Source of the DNA: Xylona heveae TC161
Taxonomy: Eukaryota > Ascomycota > Xylonomycetes > Xylonales > Xylonaceae
NCBI RefSeq assembly: GCF_001619985.1
Contig: NW_017264193.1
Coordinates: forward strand, 2,423,726-2,487,725
Direction of reading: 5' to 3'
Length of the DNA: 64,000 nucleotides
The notes beneath the pieces are model-generated. The model ran no database searches and had not been told where the DNA came from. It saw only the letters and a list, made by a program, of their open reading frames with translations. A program made the position numbers and the translations under genes. Shown here piece after piece: positions 30,863-41,859 of the stretch (its first letter is position 1; every line of letters starts with the position of its first letter).

Positions 30863-32437
30863 TTAGTGTTTCCTGCCGACCTCCCCGCTCTCTAACAAGT
30901 CAGCCATCAACCACTCATCCCAATAGACCCCTTCGCAATCTTCACGGTCTTCGGGAATCCACTGTAATATTTTTCTCATGAAGGCAACGAACTGCACCTT
31001 CTCCTCACCCTCTAATCTCCGTTCCATACCCTCCAGGTTTGTAGCCGGAATTGGGGCTAAGTTTTTCCAAGTGCCTGCGTTGCGGCGTTAGTAGGGCATA
31101 GCTCTCTTACAAATAAGGAAGTCTTTATTTTGCAGCGCTGACCATTCTTCTCCCAGTATTGCTCAGCTTTCTCACCACATTGTCGCAAGAACTCCAGAGG
31201 GGGAGGACCCATTATAGATATCATTTCTGCAAGATGGTGAGCCTCGGAATATCGACCTTCCGTGTCTTTGGGCGAGAATAATCGCTTCGGCTGAAACAAA
31301 TCCCAGAGCTGTGATACCCATGAGTCTCGTTAGCCCTGTCTCGCCCAAGTAGTGTCAAGCTACTACTGGTGGCAACCGAAAATGATAGTCCGAGTGGAGA
31401 GACTTACCATCATACCAAACCCCCATATGTCAACTGGATAACTCCAAGGCATCCCAAGTATGACTTCAGGTGCGCGGTAGACATTGGGCATAACCCGATC
31501 AGTATGTTTCAAGTCTCCGAACCTTGCTTCACTAAGATCAGTTATGGACGGCTCCCCCTTTGTAAGCGGCATTGGCCGCGACAAGTAGATAGTGCGGTCG
31601 CCAAGCTCCTTTCGCGGGCATGGGTTCTCGGTCTCATATTGTTCGAATTTGACCAGAACGGAGTCATCGTGGATTCCAAGCAGCATGTTTGAAGGCTGAA
31701 GATCTGAAGTCTCCAGTTATCAGTAAGAGTCGTCAGTAGTAAAGCTAATGCCTCCAGGTGGGCTTACCGGTATGTATGACTCGCACTTCCTTGTGCAAAA
31801 AGTGCAAGCCAGTCAAGATGCACCGCATCGTCTGTCGTATGAGCTCTCCATCAAATACCTTGTCCGAAATTAAGCCTTTGAGCTCGCCAAGGCTGATGCC
31901 GAGCGGTTGGTGAACGAGACAGATATGGGTTCCATATGGTCCTTGAAGCTCAAAAGATGTATACATCTTTCTTACATACGTTTGACCTTCATGATTTGTC
32001 TCGAGCTTGTTGATTTCCTCGTAGATAGGAACTTCTCGATGATATTTAGAGCAGTTGATGTAGATCTTAATCGCGACGTACTCATGCCGTTTCTGAAGAT
32101 CTCGGCACAGCCATACAGTCGATGCTGATCCAAACCCAAGCTTTCCGATGATTTTGTACCGTCCATGGAGAATCTCCCCCAGAAAGACGGGATAGTAATG
32201 TTTGGGGTTGTAACCGTTCAGAGTTTCTTCCTCGACAAGATAAGAAGGATCAATTCTTTCAAAATGCGACAACGTACTCATTGCTGCGAGCTGACCCGGG
32301 CTCTTCATAGATCTTCGCGCTGGGATCAGATTCCACGGCCGTAAAAGCTGAGATTCGGTAGGGATGTTGTAGTAAAACGGTAAGTGAACATGTCGTCCAT
32401 GATTGAATAAGCGCCACTGGAGCCGTGCGGCATACAT
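30863..32437 (-). CDS. SRPK-like serine/threonine protein kinase
   Basis: Four exons (31768-32437, 31408-31703, 31143-31308, 30863-31074) give 447 residues. Kinase landmarks in order: VEEETLNGYNPKHYYPV (typical lead-in of fungal SRPK-like kinases), the glycine loop GKLGFGSASTVWLC, Lys in VAIKIYI, the catalytic loop HTDLQPSN (usual form HTDIKPDN), TDLSEARF in the DFG position, and YRAPEVILG with PVDIWGFG. The catalytic Asp is kept, but the loop Lys is Gln and DFG is DLS, so activity may be altered. The SRPK spacer is missing, as in many expanded fungal paralogues. The first 40 residues are basic and hydrophobic. The last donor (GTCAGC) is weak. These kinases multiply in lineage-specific regions, which fits this island. 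Confidence 0.8.
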
Positions 32438-32570
32438 CACCTCCTCGTGGAGGTGGTTTTGAACCGGGGTCCTCCTGGAACAAGACCAGGAAAGCAGGGT
32501 CCTCCGCCTCTAAATCGAAGCGGGATGGTGTGGACATGTCTGGAGGTGGGTAAGATTGCCGCCAGACACG

Positions 32571-32801
32571 TTAGTTAGCATCAATGTAAGATCTGAGATC
32601 ATATAGTCTTACAATACTCTCAATGCACGGCGGCCATTGCACGTCCTCAACAGAGTTGTACGTATAGAATTTGCTGTTGAATTGGACTACTAGGTACACT
32701 TGTGCTCCAGACCAAGCTGCAAGCTGATGCACTTTATTCATTACTGTAAGCCTTCGCTTCCGGAAGGAATCTTTTAAAAGGCTTGTTCTCGGTCGTGGCA
32801 T
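32571..32801 (-). CDS. Small MADS-like protein
   Basis: A 76-residue open frame from an ATG at 32799-32801. The segment FRKRRLTVMNKVHQLAAWSG then AQVYLVVQFNSKFYTYNS and WPP resembles a MADS/SRF-type DNA-binding domain (basic Lys/Arg helix, then two beta strands) in the short divergent form I recall from Eurotiales. No I/K region or activation domain follows. A donor-like GTAAGA right after CIESI could allow splicing to an exon beginning near 32525, which would end after about nine more residues; both outcomes give a very short protein. It sits 130 bases upstream of the kinase start on the same strand. Function is not known to me. Confidence 0.55.
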   Translation of the reverse strand: MPRPRTSLLKDSFRKRRLTVMNKVHQLAAWSGAQVYLVVQFNSKFYTYNSVEDVQWPPCIESIVRLYDLRSYIDAN

Positions 32802-33730
32802 TTCTCTTTCATGTATAGAGAAGGTCTACAAAGCTAGCAAAGACAATCCCTCGATGAATATGAGGCATTAGCTTCCTATAGAACATTTGCTTAGCGACGA
32901 CATGAGCGCTTGACCACAGGTTTGGCGGCAAAGAGGTGCCTCTGATTGGATTATGGGGCCCATTTAAAAATAGCTGTAGCGACACGCGCCGTGAGCTGGA
33001 TCTCATGTGGTAAGTCTCGCTCGGGGGGTTCGTCTGTTTTTCGGGAGATATAATTAGAGCGCGACACAAACCAAGCAAGCATGGTCAAAGCGCTTGTGGA
33101 AATGTTTGTGAAACACGTAAGTCCCTTTTCAGGTGCGAGTTTGATAAAACGCTGCTAATCATGAAACCAAGTGCGAAATGCATACAGCGTGCAGGCAAGG
33201 AAGATCGATGGCAACTATCTCCAGAATGACAAACTCTCAATTTATATTTGCAAAAGTATACACCACATCCCTCTGTGGCCCTAGGCCTCTCATCTTGTGA
33301 CTACCAGACCTTATAAAGACAGCCAGACACTCTCATTTACGTGTGTCTGCTGGGGTTGGTAGGCACCAGTAGTCTTTGGGTTAGTCGTGGAGTCAGAAGC
33401 TGCCGCTTTAGGCAGCAGGAGGCTCGTCAGGTAAAGTTCCGTTGTATTGTGCTACTGTAGGAATATGCACGATGTTCCTTTCGAATCCTAGTGAAATGCC
33501 CCACGCTACCTCTACCCTGTGACATTACTTGGTATGATATGATCTTATATATACCTAGATTGCTCAATCGTGCTCTATATAACAACAATACTGAAATAAA
33601 AATAATGATAATAATAATAATAAATAGATAAAGAATATAAAAATAACAAAATAACAGATAGATAAAAAAGATAAAAATAGAAAAATAAAAATAAATAGAA
33701 AAATAAAATTGATAACAATAATACAAATAC
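32802..33730. other. Intergenic, AT-rich, with A/T trinucleotide repeats
   Basis: A 929-base spacer between the MADS-like gene and the 3' end of the next minus-strand gene. From about 33590 to 33725 it is nearly pure A/T with AAT and AAATA-type repeats. A minus-strand open frame at 32809-33078 does not resemble a protein. Confidence 0.55.
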
Positions 33731-35353
33731 TTAAATCCTCCGCCGCGTAAACGCCCAGTATGCCTTCCAGGGCAACTTCCACTCTCGGCCTCGCAGTTCG
33801 GGCCGGAACACATCAAAATCAAGCTTTTCTAATTTCTCCAACCACAAGCTCGTCGCGACAGCGGGCATGTAGACGCCGAACGCGCGTTCGACTTCTTCCA
33901 GTTGGATATTATGCTGGTGCTGGTGCTGCTGGTATTCTTTCTGCGCTGTGATGCCACTGGACAGAGACGGGGACAGGGAATCTTGCCTTGTCTGCGCAGG
34001 GGCGGTACCAAATGGGCTTGAGCCTGAACTTGTTGGAGTAGAAGTAGAAGGAGTGGGTGTGTCGTAGGAAGTAAATGAAGAGTATGTCTCGCGAGACAAG
34101 TCGTAGCCGCCGCCAGAGGGATCGTCTGCGGAGTCGTACGCCTCGGGTGGCCGATTCTGGGTCCTAGACGGAGGCGGAGAAGGAGAAGGAGAAAGAGGAG
34201 AGGATGAATAATGACTAGGATAATCCCGATGTTCCAATTGCTCAGCAGCATGCTCAAACTCGTGACCAACGTCCTGCCCCGCAAAGACGTTTTTCAACAT
34301 TTGTCTCGCGGTGATCAAGTGGTCGTTGGCGCGCGTGGCCACGGCAAATACGGCGTCGCGGAGGCCCGGCGCGTCGGCGCCCCGCCGGAAGACTTCTTCC
34401 TCTTTGACGCCTGCTTCGGCCATAATATCTAGGGGCAGTGTGACTGCGCCCTGGCGAGTAGATTCCAGCCCGGATGCGCCGAGTCCAAGGCCAAGTCCAG
34501 AGCGATTAGAATGATGCGGTGCGGGAGAGGGGAAAGCGAGTAAAGGCAGTCCGCGCAAGACGGCGACTATGCCGCTGGCTTTGCCAATATGTGATGCGAT
34601 GTGGTCGGCGGTGAGCGACGACAGGGGCAGTGCGGAAAGAGTAAGGTAGAGGAGCGTTGAGTAGGTGCTTTCGGCGTAGGATTCGAGGGCGTCCAGCGAC
34701 GGGTAGGGTGCGTTGTTGAGATATTGTTCGCGCGCGGAGATGATGCGGAGGAACCAGCTTTTGGGCATGCTGGAGAAAGATGAAGAAGACGAGGAGGAGG
34801 AGAGCGACTGGGAATGAGAAGATAATGTGGACAGTGCGTGCGAGAGAAGAATAGCGACGGGTTCTTTGGGAGGGCGCCCGGCAAATGTGGATGAAATGGT
34901 CTGTCGCCAGAATTCCATGCGCATAGCCCCGACGGTAGCGTTTGTCACGGTGTCGGGAATCTGCGCAATGGATGTGTTAAATGCCCGAATGGCAAGGTAT
35001 GCATCGCGCGCAGAGGTCGGTATGAATGTTTGCAGAGTGTAGGATGGGGCGTCATATGTCCTTTGGACGCGGAAGGCAAGAGAAAGAGAATACGTTAGCT
35101 TTGTGGTATTCAATGCATTGCAATGCAATTTAATGCGATATGGACATGCCCTAATGAGTGGAAGCACTTACTGTAAAAGGTTCAAGCAGTACGCTCTTGC
35201 GGAGGTGACTTCGGACTCGGAAGGAGTAGATGTATGTGAGGCGTCTGCGCCATTGCTCGAGATCCTGCGGAAAGGTGTTTTGACGCTATGGACAGTGTCA
35301 TATTGCTTGCACAAGCGGCGTGAGAGCCGTATGCTTGCGCGAGTAGAATACAT
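33731..35353 (-). CDS. NDUFAF6-like squalene/phytoene-synthase-fold protein
   Basis: Two exons (35172-35353 and 33731-35060) give 503 residues; the join reads ARAYCLNLLQ to TYDAPSYTLQTF. The first 50 residues look like a mitochondrial presequence (MYSTRASIRLSRRLCKQYD). The fold markers are ARAYCLNLLQTYDAPSY, YLAIRAFNTSIAQIPD, RMEFWRQTI and GIVAVLRGLP, shared with NDUFAF6, a matrix factor for complex I assembly that has the squalene/phytoene synthase fold but lacks the Asp-rich motifs for catalysis. Relatives are roughly 330-400 residues; here a Ser/Pro/Thr/Gln-rich block of about 130 residues (about 310-440) splits the C-terminal part, and a shorter Ser run lies near residue 180. The final EKLDFDVFRPELRGREWKLP is conserved-looking. 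Confidence 0.82.
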
Positions 35354-35956
35354 TTGTTTTGTTGTTGGGAATTGCGGATAGAGGGCGGAGAAAGATAAAT
35401 GATGGGGTTATGGTATCCCCGTGGGGAAGGCGAGTCAGGGATTAGGACCCTGGTCAGCATTGGCGATTCATGTGATGTCTTTCAATTGAAATACGTAGAA
35501 GATGATTGGATATGACATTAATGATCAGAAAAATTATTCAATTAAGTCCAGTGATTGTAGATTGGTTGAAACAGATGAGTATAACGGCAAGATTCACTCT
35601 CAAGTGCATTTGGTGCTGCTTGGGAGGTATCAGCGATGACGTCGTTGGTTAAGAAAGCTGCACTGCGGACAGACGATGAAAATCAAAACAACAAAGCCAA
35701 CAGTTCATTGCTAAAAGTCGCCCAACTACAATCAAGGCTCAAATCGTCATGTATGTATTGAAAATTCATCTGTTTGATGAAAAAGGCCAACTAGATAAAT
35801 CAATGGCATCTTCATACTGGCATGCCTTATGAACTAAAACATTAAACAAGGTCCTCCTATCGCTATGCTAATTGCCATTGCCATACTATGACATGTACAA
35901 ATACTTTTATGGGATATATACGGGGAAAATAAATGAAAAAGTAGACAAAGCCAACA
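35354..35956. other. Intergenic, upstream of NDUFAF6-like gene
   Basis: A 603-base spacer between two minus-strand genes, holding the promoter of one and the 3' region of ARG2. I see no other feature. Confidence 0.5.
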
Positions 35957-38365
35957 TCAATCCATCACGGCCTTGTTATCTGCCCAGCTTGGCATGATGG
36001 TCCGGCAAACAGCTTCGTAGTCAAGAAATGTCTGCGAAGAGGCTGGTAAGTCCTCCGTAGTCCAAAACATGGTCCAGTTCGAATCCGGCAGCTTCCATGT
36101 GCCTCGGGACCGTTCAAAGTACCACTTATTAACGGGATTGTCCCGTCGACTCCTCCAGCAGACGCCATCAGGCAAGCAACTACGGACCATTGCTTTGAAG
36201 ACAATGTCCGCGACACCGCCAGCGCCCTGACTGCGACGTAGAACGGCAAATTTATCCAAGTACGGAACCATGCGCATGCGACTGGCTTCGGGATTATTCT
36301 CATCGATTTCAATCCCCGGTGGGGTTTCCCACGTAAGTAGCGCACCCCCTTCATACTCGCCAGCAATAATGATCCCGGCTATCCGATCGTTGACTCGCGA
36401 TAGATAGTCTCGAACATCAATCGGCCGTCCAAAAGAATCCTCGATGAGATTGATTAACCGACTCAGGTCTATTCTTGGATCATCCAAAGTCAAATTGGGT
36501 TTGCCTGGGTGAGGTGGTCGCCAAGGGGCCACTCGTGGATCGGGAAGAATTGTCAGGGGCATTCCACGTTTGACAAACGTCGTGGTAGCCCTCGTGGTGG
36601 GGGAAGGACTTTCCTGGAGGAAAGGATTGTTGGCTGGAGGAAGCCCTAAGCGACGGTTGGGTAGAGACGAGGAAAAGGCCGGTTTGTCCGTAAGAAGATT
36701 GTGAATAAGTGTGTTACGAGTCCGTCTAGTGCCGACGCCGGTGGCCTCAAGGGGACTATCCAGGATCCGACCAGAGTTTGCAGCATCTTGTGGCGTTGTT
36801 ATCAATGCAGAAGACGTAGGCGGTAACAAGGCCAAACATTTTCGCAGAACCTCAAGATTGCGAAGATGCATCTGCAGAGCTGGAACTTTTTCGACGCGAG
36901 ATCCAGTCGAGCCAGCGTCCTTTGGTCCATCATGCTCAGTATTGTCTCCAGCGGCAGGAGACCTTTTTGACGAAGCAAGATCCTCACAACCAACCGTTGT
37001 TGAAAGATTTTCGGATGATGCGAGATGACGTGCCGGTCCCTTTGCTGCCATGTAGCGTTTAAGCTCAGCCTTGATGTCATCGAACTCTTGCTCCATGTTG
37101 ATGAAAACATGCGATCCTTGCGGCCTTTCAGACGAGGGGATACCACCTAATGGGTCGAGGATGATAAGCCTGTCCAAGGAGGTCTGTCTTTGCAATGTTC
37201 GAATGAGGTCCGCATGGTAAGCTCCGGATGGGCTCCATGAAGGCGTGGTAATGCCAACAAATTCCTTTGTCAAAGCCATGAATAATTCATCGGATGATAT
37301 TAGAGTGGCGGTTTGAGTGTCCATTGTGTAAGCGATCGGAGTAATGACAGGAATAATGCCTCTTCTCATGGGGGTTAGTAATGACTCTCGAGAAGTCACT
37401 CGCGCCTGAGTGTAGAGCGCATTTGAGCGCTGAGTTTGCTCTTTTTTGGATGGAATGCCAATAACACCGTCAACACGACGTGCCTTTGACCATTGGTTTG
37501 CCTCAATGCCGGCAAGAACGCGCTCAGCCTGCTCGACGACAAGTTTACGCTCAAGCCCACTGTCCTTGATTGCAGTCGACGTCCCCCCCTTCATCTCACA
37601 ATCTAACACAACTGCGCTCACCATGCCAAGGCGAGCAAGTTGGGTCAAAGTGAGCCCAATGCCCTCTAGTTCCGCTTCATCGAGGAGCTGCGGCTGTCTC
37701 AACTGAACCAGTGCAACATGTAAAGGCTCAACCACGTTGAGCAGTGGCTTCAAGGATGAATTATCAGCATGTTGGGTGAAAACAGGGCTCTCGCCCACTG
37801 CCCGAGTTGGTGGATAGAGGCCACCTAAACCCGTCCCATTAATGCCTGTCGATGACGAGTTAAAATTTTGAAGCTTGTCCGTAGTAGCCGCGGTCGAACT
37901 ATCTGGTTGCTGTTCGAATAAGCGCGTCCTTTGCCCGGGCCAGGGTTTGAAACGTGAGAGGTAGGATCTTGCTTCCCGCTTCGTCGAAGTTGAGCTCAAA
38001 ACTGAAAATAAAAATTCCTTTTCAAGGTTAGGAAAGCACCCTAGGTGAGACCTCGACAGTAGATACGCACTCGTTCAGCAAATTTATCCCTCGTTCTCTT
38101 GTCAATCCCATCTTTGGCTGATTTATTTTCATCATGGTCGGTCGTCGGAAGGTTAGATGTATAAAAGCCATTACTGGAAGTTGAATATTGAGATAATATG
38201 CGTCTTGATTGGACCGATGATACAGGTAAGAAGTTCCCAGCCTGACCCTATAGATGATCCGGTCAGAAATTGTTGTCCAAATCTTTTCCAATTTTTTGTC
38301 GGAACACGAACCTGGGCCTGGCTCCATCTTCCAGTCCTACCCAAGGCCACCGTCCGAAGGCTCAT
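35957..38365 (-). CDS. ARG2: N-acetylglutamate synthase, mitochondrial (ARG2)
   Basis: Three exons (38312-38365, 38067-38241, 35957-38001) give 757 residues. The enzyme acetylates glutamate in the matrix, the first step of arginine synthesis. The start MSLRTVALGRTGRWSQAQ and a Ser/Arg-rich leader fit a matrix presequence; exon 2 joins as KFAERVLL to SSTSTKREARSYLSRF, the conserved N-terminal motif I recall from fungal ARG2. The amino-acid-kinase-like domain includes SLDRLIILDPLGGIPS and VFINMEQEFDDI. The C-terminal NAT/GNAT domain includes NLIEDSFGRPIDVRDYL, IIAGEYEGGALLTWE, PYLDKFAVLRRSQGAGGVAD and SRRDNPVNKWYFERS. Length fits the family. The ornithine carbamoyltransferase gene of the same pathway lies at 52903. 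Confidence 0.95.
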
Positions 38366-38790
38366 ACTTCATCCTTTGTTAATCGAGAGGAATTGACTGT
38401 CTCCCCGAAAAAGGTATAAAGGAGCCCTGTTGGAGGTGTTTTTGTTGTAGATTCCAAAAGTGTATGTTCTCAAGCACGGAGTGGGGAGTTAAAGTTGAAT
38501 AAAGTTGCCAAAGAGTCATAAATGCTGATAAGCGCGGAACGGCGATAGCATTAGCCGAGACACCTATCGCCGTGGCGTTGGTGAGACAGTTAGAGTTCCT
38601 TAGGAAGTTGTTCACTGATCAGCTCAAGATTTCGGCTCATGTCGCTTATATCCCATCCAACCGCCGCTAATTCACCTTAATATGTGGGAAGCAACCGTAT
38701 CATGCAGCAACGCGCCAGGAACAAGGGTCAAATATCATCAATCAAACCTGGACTAATATCCTTTTTGCTCTCTTTCTCTTTAATTAAGCT
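38366..38790. promoter_or_regulatory. Divergent promoter of ARG2 and small coiled-coil gene
   Basis: 425 bases between divergent starts. On the minus strand a TGACTC core lies at 38513-38518, about 150 bases upstream of ARG2, close to the Gcn4/CpcA consensus TGA(C/G)TCA but with a mismatch in the last base. Confidence 0.45.
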
Positions 38791-39492
38791 ATGACGGCTG
38801 AGAATCAAGGCTCTGGGCGCCAGGCCAACAATGCGCAAGATCTAGCTCAGGTTCGTATCCTACCCGTGGCATCACCTTATCAATCCATCCAATTTTATAT
38901 TGTCGACTGCATATCACCTGTTCAAGCGTCGTTTCTCAATCAACATTCCTCTTCCTGAACAAATCAGTCTTGTGTTCCTCCTAGTATCAGTGTTCCGCAT
39001 CCGGGAATTGTATTAATACTTTCTCCATTGCTTAACATGCGGGCTGCATCAGTTTTATCCTTTTCGTGAAACTTAGCAAAGATAAACATGACTAATAAGA
39101 GAGATGGGCTCCTCTAGGCATTTCAAGAATTGGCAAAGTAAGTTTTGTGAATTTTCCTTTTGACTTCGACCCCGAAGCATTTCGACTTGATGTTGCCAAG
39201 ACCCGTCATAAGATTCCTGAATCCAAAGTCATCAAATATATAACCGAGTTGTTGGTTCGGAAAATCGTATTAATATACAATCAGAGGCGAGAGGGCAGCA
39301 TCTGCGCTAGAAAACCATCTCTCATCTATTGAGAAGAAGATTGACGAGTTACTCGCCGGTATGGATCCTGATCACCTCCAAGCATGGGAGGCAAGGGAAG
39401 CCGCAAATGCAGATGCGAGCTCAAGCGGCAACGGGAACCCCGCTCAAGGTCGTTCCGAGAAGCAAGAAGAAGCTGGATCGAAATCAAGATAA
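38791..39492 (+). CDS. Small uncharacterised coiled-coil protein (95 residues)
   Basis: Three exons (38791-38850, 39118-39137, 39285-39492) give 95 residues, and exon 2 is only 20 bases. The join reads DLAQ to AFQELAK to GERAASALENHLSSIEKK, a charged heptad helix ending in IDELLAGMDPDHLQAWEA. The remainder is a disordered Ser/Gly/Gln tail (ASSSGNGNPAQGRSEKQEE). The composition and size suit a subunit of a larger complex, but I do not recognise the family. Introns of 267 and 147 bases exceed the local norm. An alternative acceptor nine bases downstream (at 39294) would drop three residues; the CAG at 39284 was preferred. Confidence 0.65.
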
Positions 39493-39884
39493 AGTCAGCA
39501 GTGCAATTTCGATATCTTTCCAATTTTCAGCGATTTCAATGACGGCGTCGGTTTCTAGACGCCTTTGATGACCTCTCAGCTTGTGGTTCGCCCTAAAAAA
39601 GCTGCAGAATTGTATATGGTCTCGATCGGTGCGACATTTGCACCACTACAGTTGATAGGTGCAGAATATGCCGCCCAGCTAGACATATTTAGTCAGGATC
39701 AACTAAGCCTGCTACTTTACAGACGGGTCATCTGGACATCAAAAAGGTCTTCTCTACTTGTCGGGTTGATTATAAACCACTCTGTCAAAATTTCATAACA
39801 TTGAAAGGGCTGTGCTTTTATAAACAGTGCGCATGGTATTACTTTGTACAAAAGAATCATACAACTCTCTATGTCTATCGCTCT
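39493..39884. other. Convergent 3' spacer
   Basis: 392 bases between converging genes. Open frames here (for example 39565-39798) do not look like protein. Confidence 0.5.
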
Positions 39885-41145
39885 TTAAAAAATGCTGTCA
39901 AAGTTGAACTGGCCGTCGCTGCCCTTCTCCACGACACCCACCTCGGTGACCACACCAGAAATAAGTTCGGCCGGTGTGACATCAAACGCGGGATTCCAGA
40001 CGTTGATTCCCTTGGCCGCAATGCTCACAGTCTCAATACGATCGAGATCTACAGTGTCACCAACCGTCTGGGGTCCTCTGAAGCTAGTGACCTCTCTTCC
40101 AGGCCTTTGCTCAATTACGATATCCGCTCCGCTCCTTGTGCTGCGATCAATCGTCGTGCGCGGCGCAGCCACCAAGAATTTCACGCCGTGATATTTAGCC
40201 AGAATGGCCAAGGCGTAAGTGCCAATCTTATTAGCCGTATCTCCGTTCGCAGCAACCCGGTCTGCTCCAACCACAATCGCGGCGATATTTTCCGTAGGGC
40301 CTCTGAGACGCAAAAGAGCAGCGGCCATTGAGTCAGTTATCAATGTCGCTGGAATGTTGTCGTGAACAAGCTCATATGCGGTCAGGCGAGAGCCTTGGTT
40401 GTACGGACGGGTTTCGGTACAAAACGCATGTTGAAGAGCAGATTGCCCGTGCAACGATCGGACAACTCCCAAAGCGGTTCCGTAGCCAGCAGTGGCAAGA
40501 GACCTAAGGGATCCCAGCATTAGGTACCAGAATAATATATATATTGGGCAAATAGAAAGAAATATGCCTCAATACAATATGATATGAAGGCGAAACATGA
40601 GAGGATTGTCCATACCCGGTATTGCAATGGGTCAAGATGCTAACTTTACCAGTAGCGTTGCCCGCATCTGTATTGCGCAAGATCCATGCGGCTCCGTGCT
40701 TGCCAATATTCTCGTTGTCGCTCACATCATCTACGAGCATCTTCTCAGCAGCTTCGACCAAAGCTTGCTCAACATCCTTGCCGGTAGCGTTGCTTTGTTT
40801 TGCCGCGGCCTCCACGACCTTTTTCAACTTTCCTGCGGCATCTGCAAGGTTGACAGCCGTGGGTCGACTCGTGACGAGATAGTCCAACTTCTCATCAACA
40901 AATACCTTGACCTCCTCAGGTACCGTAGAAAGCTTTCCATGGCTCACAATGATTTCCAGCTCAACTGCGAGTGCAAGTGCCGCGACAATGGCAATTGCAG
41001 GGGCACCCCGCACCCGCATTTCCTTGATGGCGTGCCATGCATCTTGGGAGGACTCAATAGGGTCATAGATCTCCGAGTAAGGAAGCTTCAGCTGGTCGAG
41101 GATTTGGAGGCTACCCCTTTGGTATCGAATGGCTTGGAGAACCAT
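39885..41145 (-). CDS. MRI1: Methylthioribose-1-phosphate isomerase
   Basis: Two exons (40616-41145 and 39885-40503) give 382 residues; the join rebuilds [20 protein letters not shown]1 turns 5-methylthioribose-1-phosphate into methylthioribulose-1-phosphate in methionine salvage. It is an aIF2B-alpha/beta/delta-fold protein. Landmarks are [18 protein letters not shown], the Cys in THCNTGS (catalytic), [18 protein letters not shown] and [18 protein letters not shown], whose Asp is the second catalytic residue. [17 protein letters not shown] closes the protein, as in orthologues. The start ATG at 41143-41145 is in good context. It is divergent from GTR1. Confidence 0.95.
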
Positions 41146-41859
41146 GGTGATCGTAGATGATCAGCGGGCGGAGTAGAGACCTGATTTGCAGATGGCAAAA
41201 TTCTGGGAGGCGGTGAGAAAAGTCGCCATCGGCGCCCGCATTTGAACCGTTATCGGTCCCTCCTTTATCGATAAGCCCCTAAATTGATAACACTCATTCG
41301 CTCTACGGGGATCAGCAGAGTAAAATAGTGCTCATCGGTGATGCTCATGACGGGTAATGCCGAGAGCAATAGCACTGGCATCATCGGTTCCACTGCTATC
41401 GGCTTCACTGCTTGTTCTAATCAGGTCATATTGAGGGGCTGTATCTTATACCTAAACAACATTGTCGTGCTGCATAATTTCTTTTGAAATTGTTCAAATC
41501 GTAAGTTTGATCTTCTTATCTTTCAAACTGGCTCACATCCATCATCATCCCGTTTAAAGGCGTTTCGAATGCTTTATTCTCAGGCCCCTTGATCGGGTCA
41601 TTTTGATGCTCATTTTGGAGATGAGACAAGCATCTTTACGCAAATCTACCTCTTTGATGATGCTCGGTGGAATCTTTGGAGTTACTCTGTCCACTTATGC
41701 CGGGTTTTGTCGAACTTTCTTTTGCGACCTCAGCATACTATAATCGCAGCCAATGATTAGAGATAGTCACCGACTAACCTATAGTCTTTTTTTAGAGAGA
41801 AAGTGCCCTAGCGAATCGCAAAATATATCGAGACGATAGATATTCATTCTCCCAACAAA
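41146..41859. promoter_or_regulatory. Divergent promoter of MRI1 and GTR1
   Basis: 714 bases between divergent starts. No protein-like open frame and no specific sites claimed. Confidence 0.5.

Noticed and set aside
32259-32537. Joining the MADS-like frame to the frame starting MSTPSRFDLEAEDP
   Set aside because: The best donor and acceptor leave the wrong phase and stop within about nine codons, so no longer fusion protein is supported.
33427-33822. Phe/Tyr/Ile-rich minus-strand frame resembling membrane segments
   Set aside because: It arises from A/T trinucleotide repeats beyond the end of the NDUFAF6-like gene.
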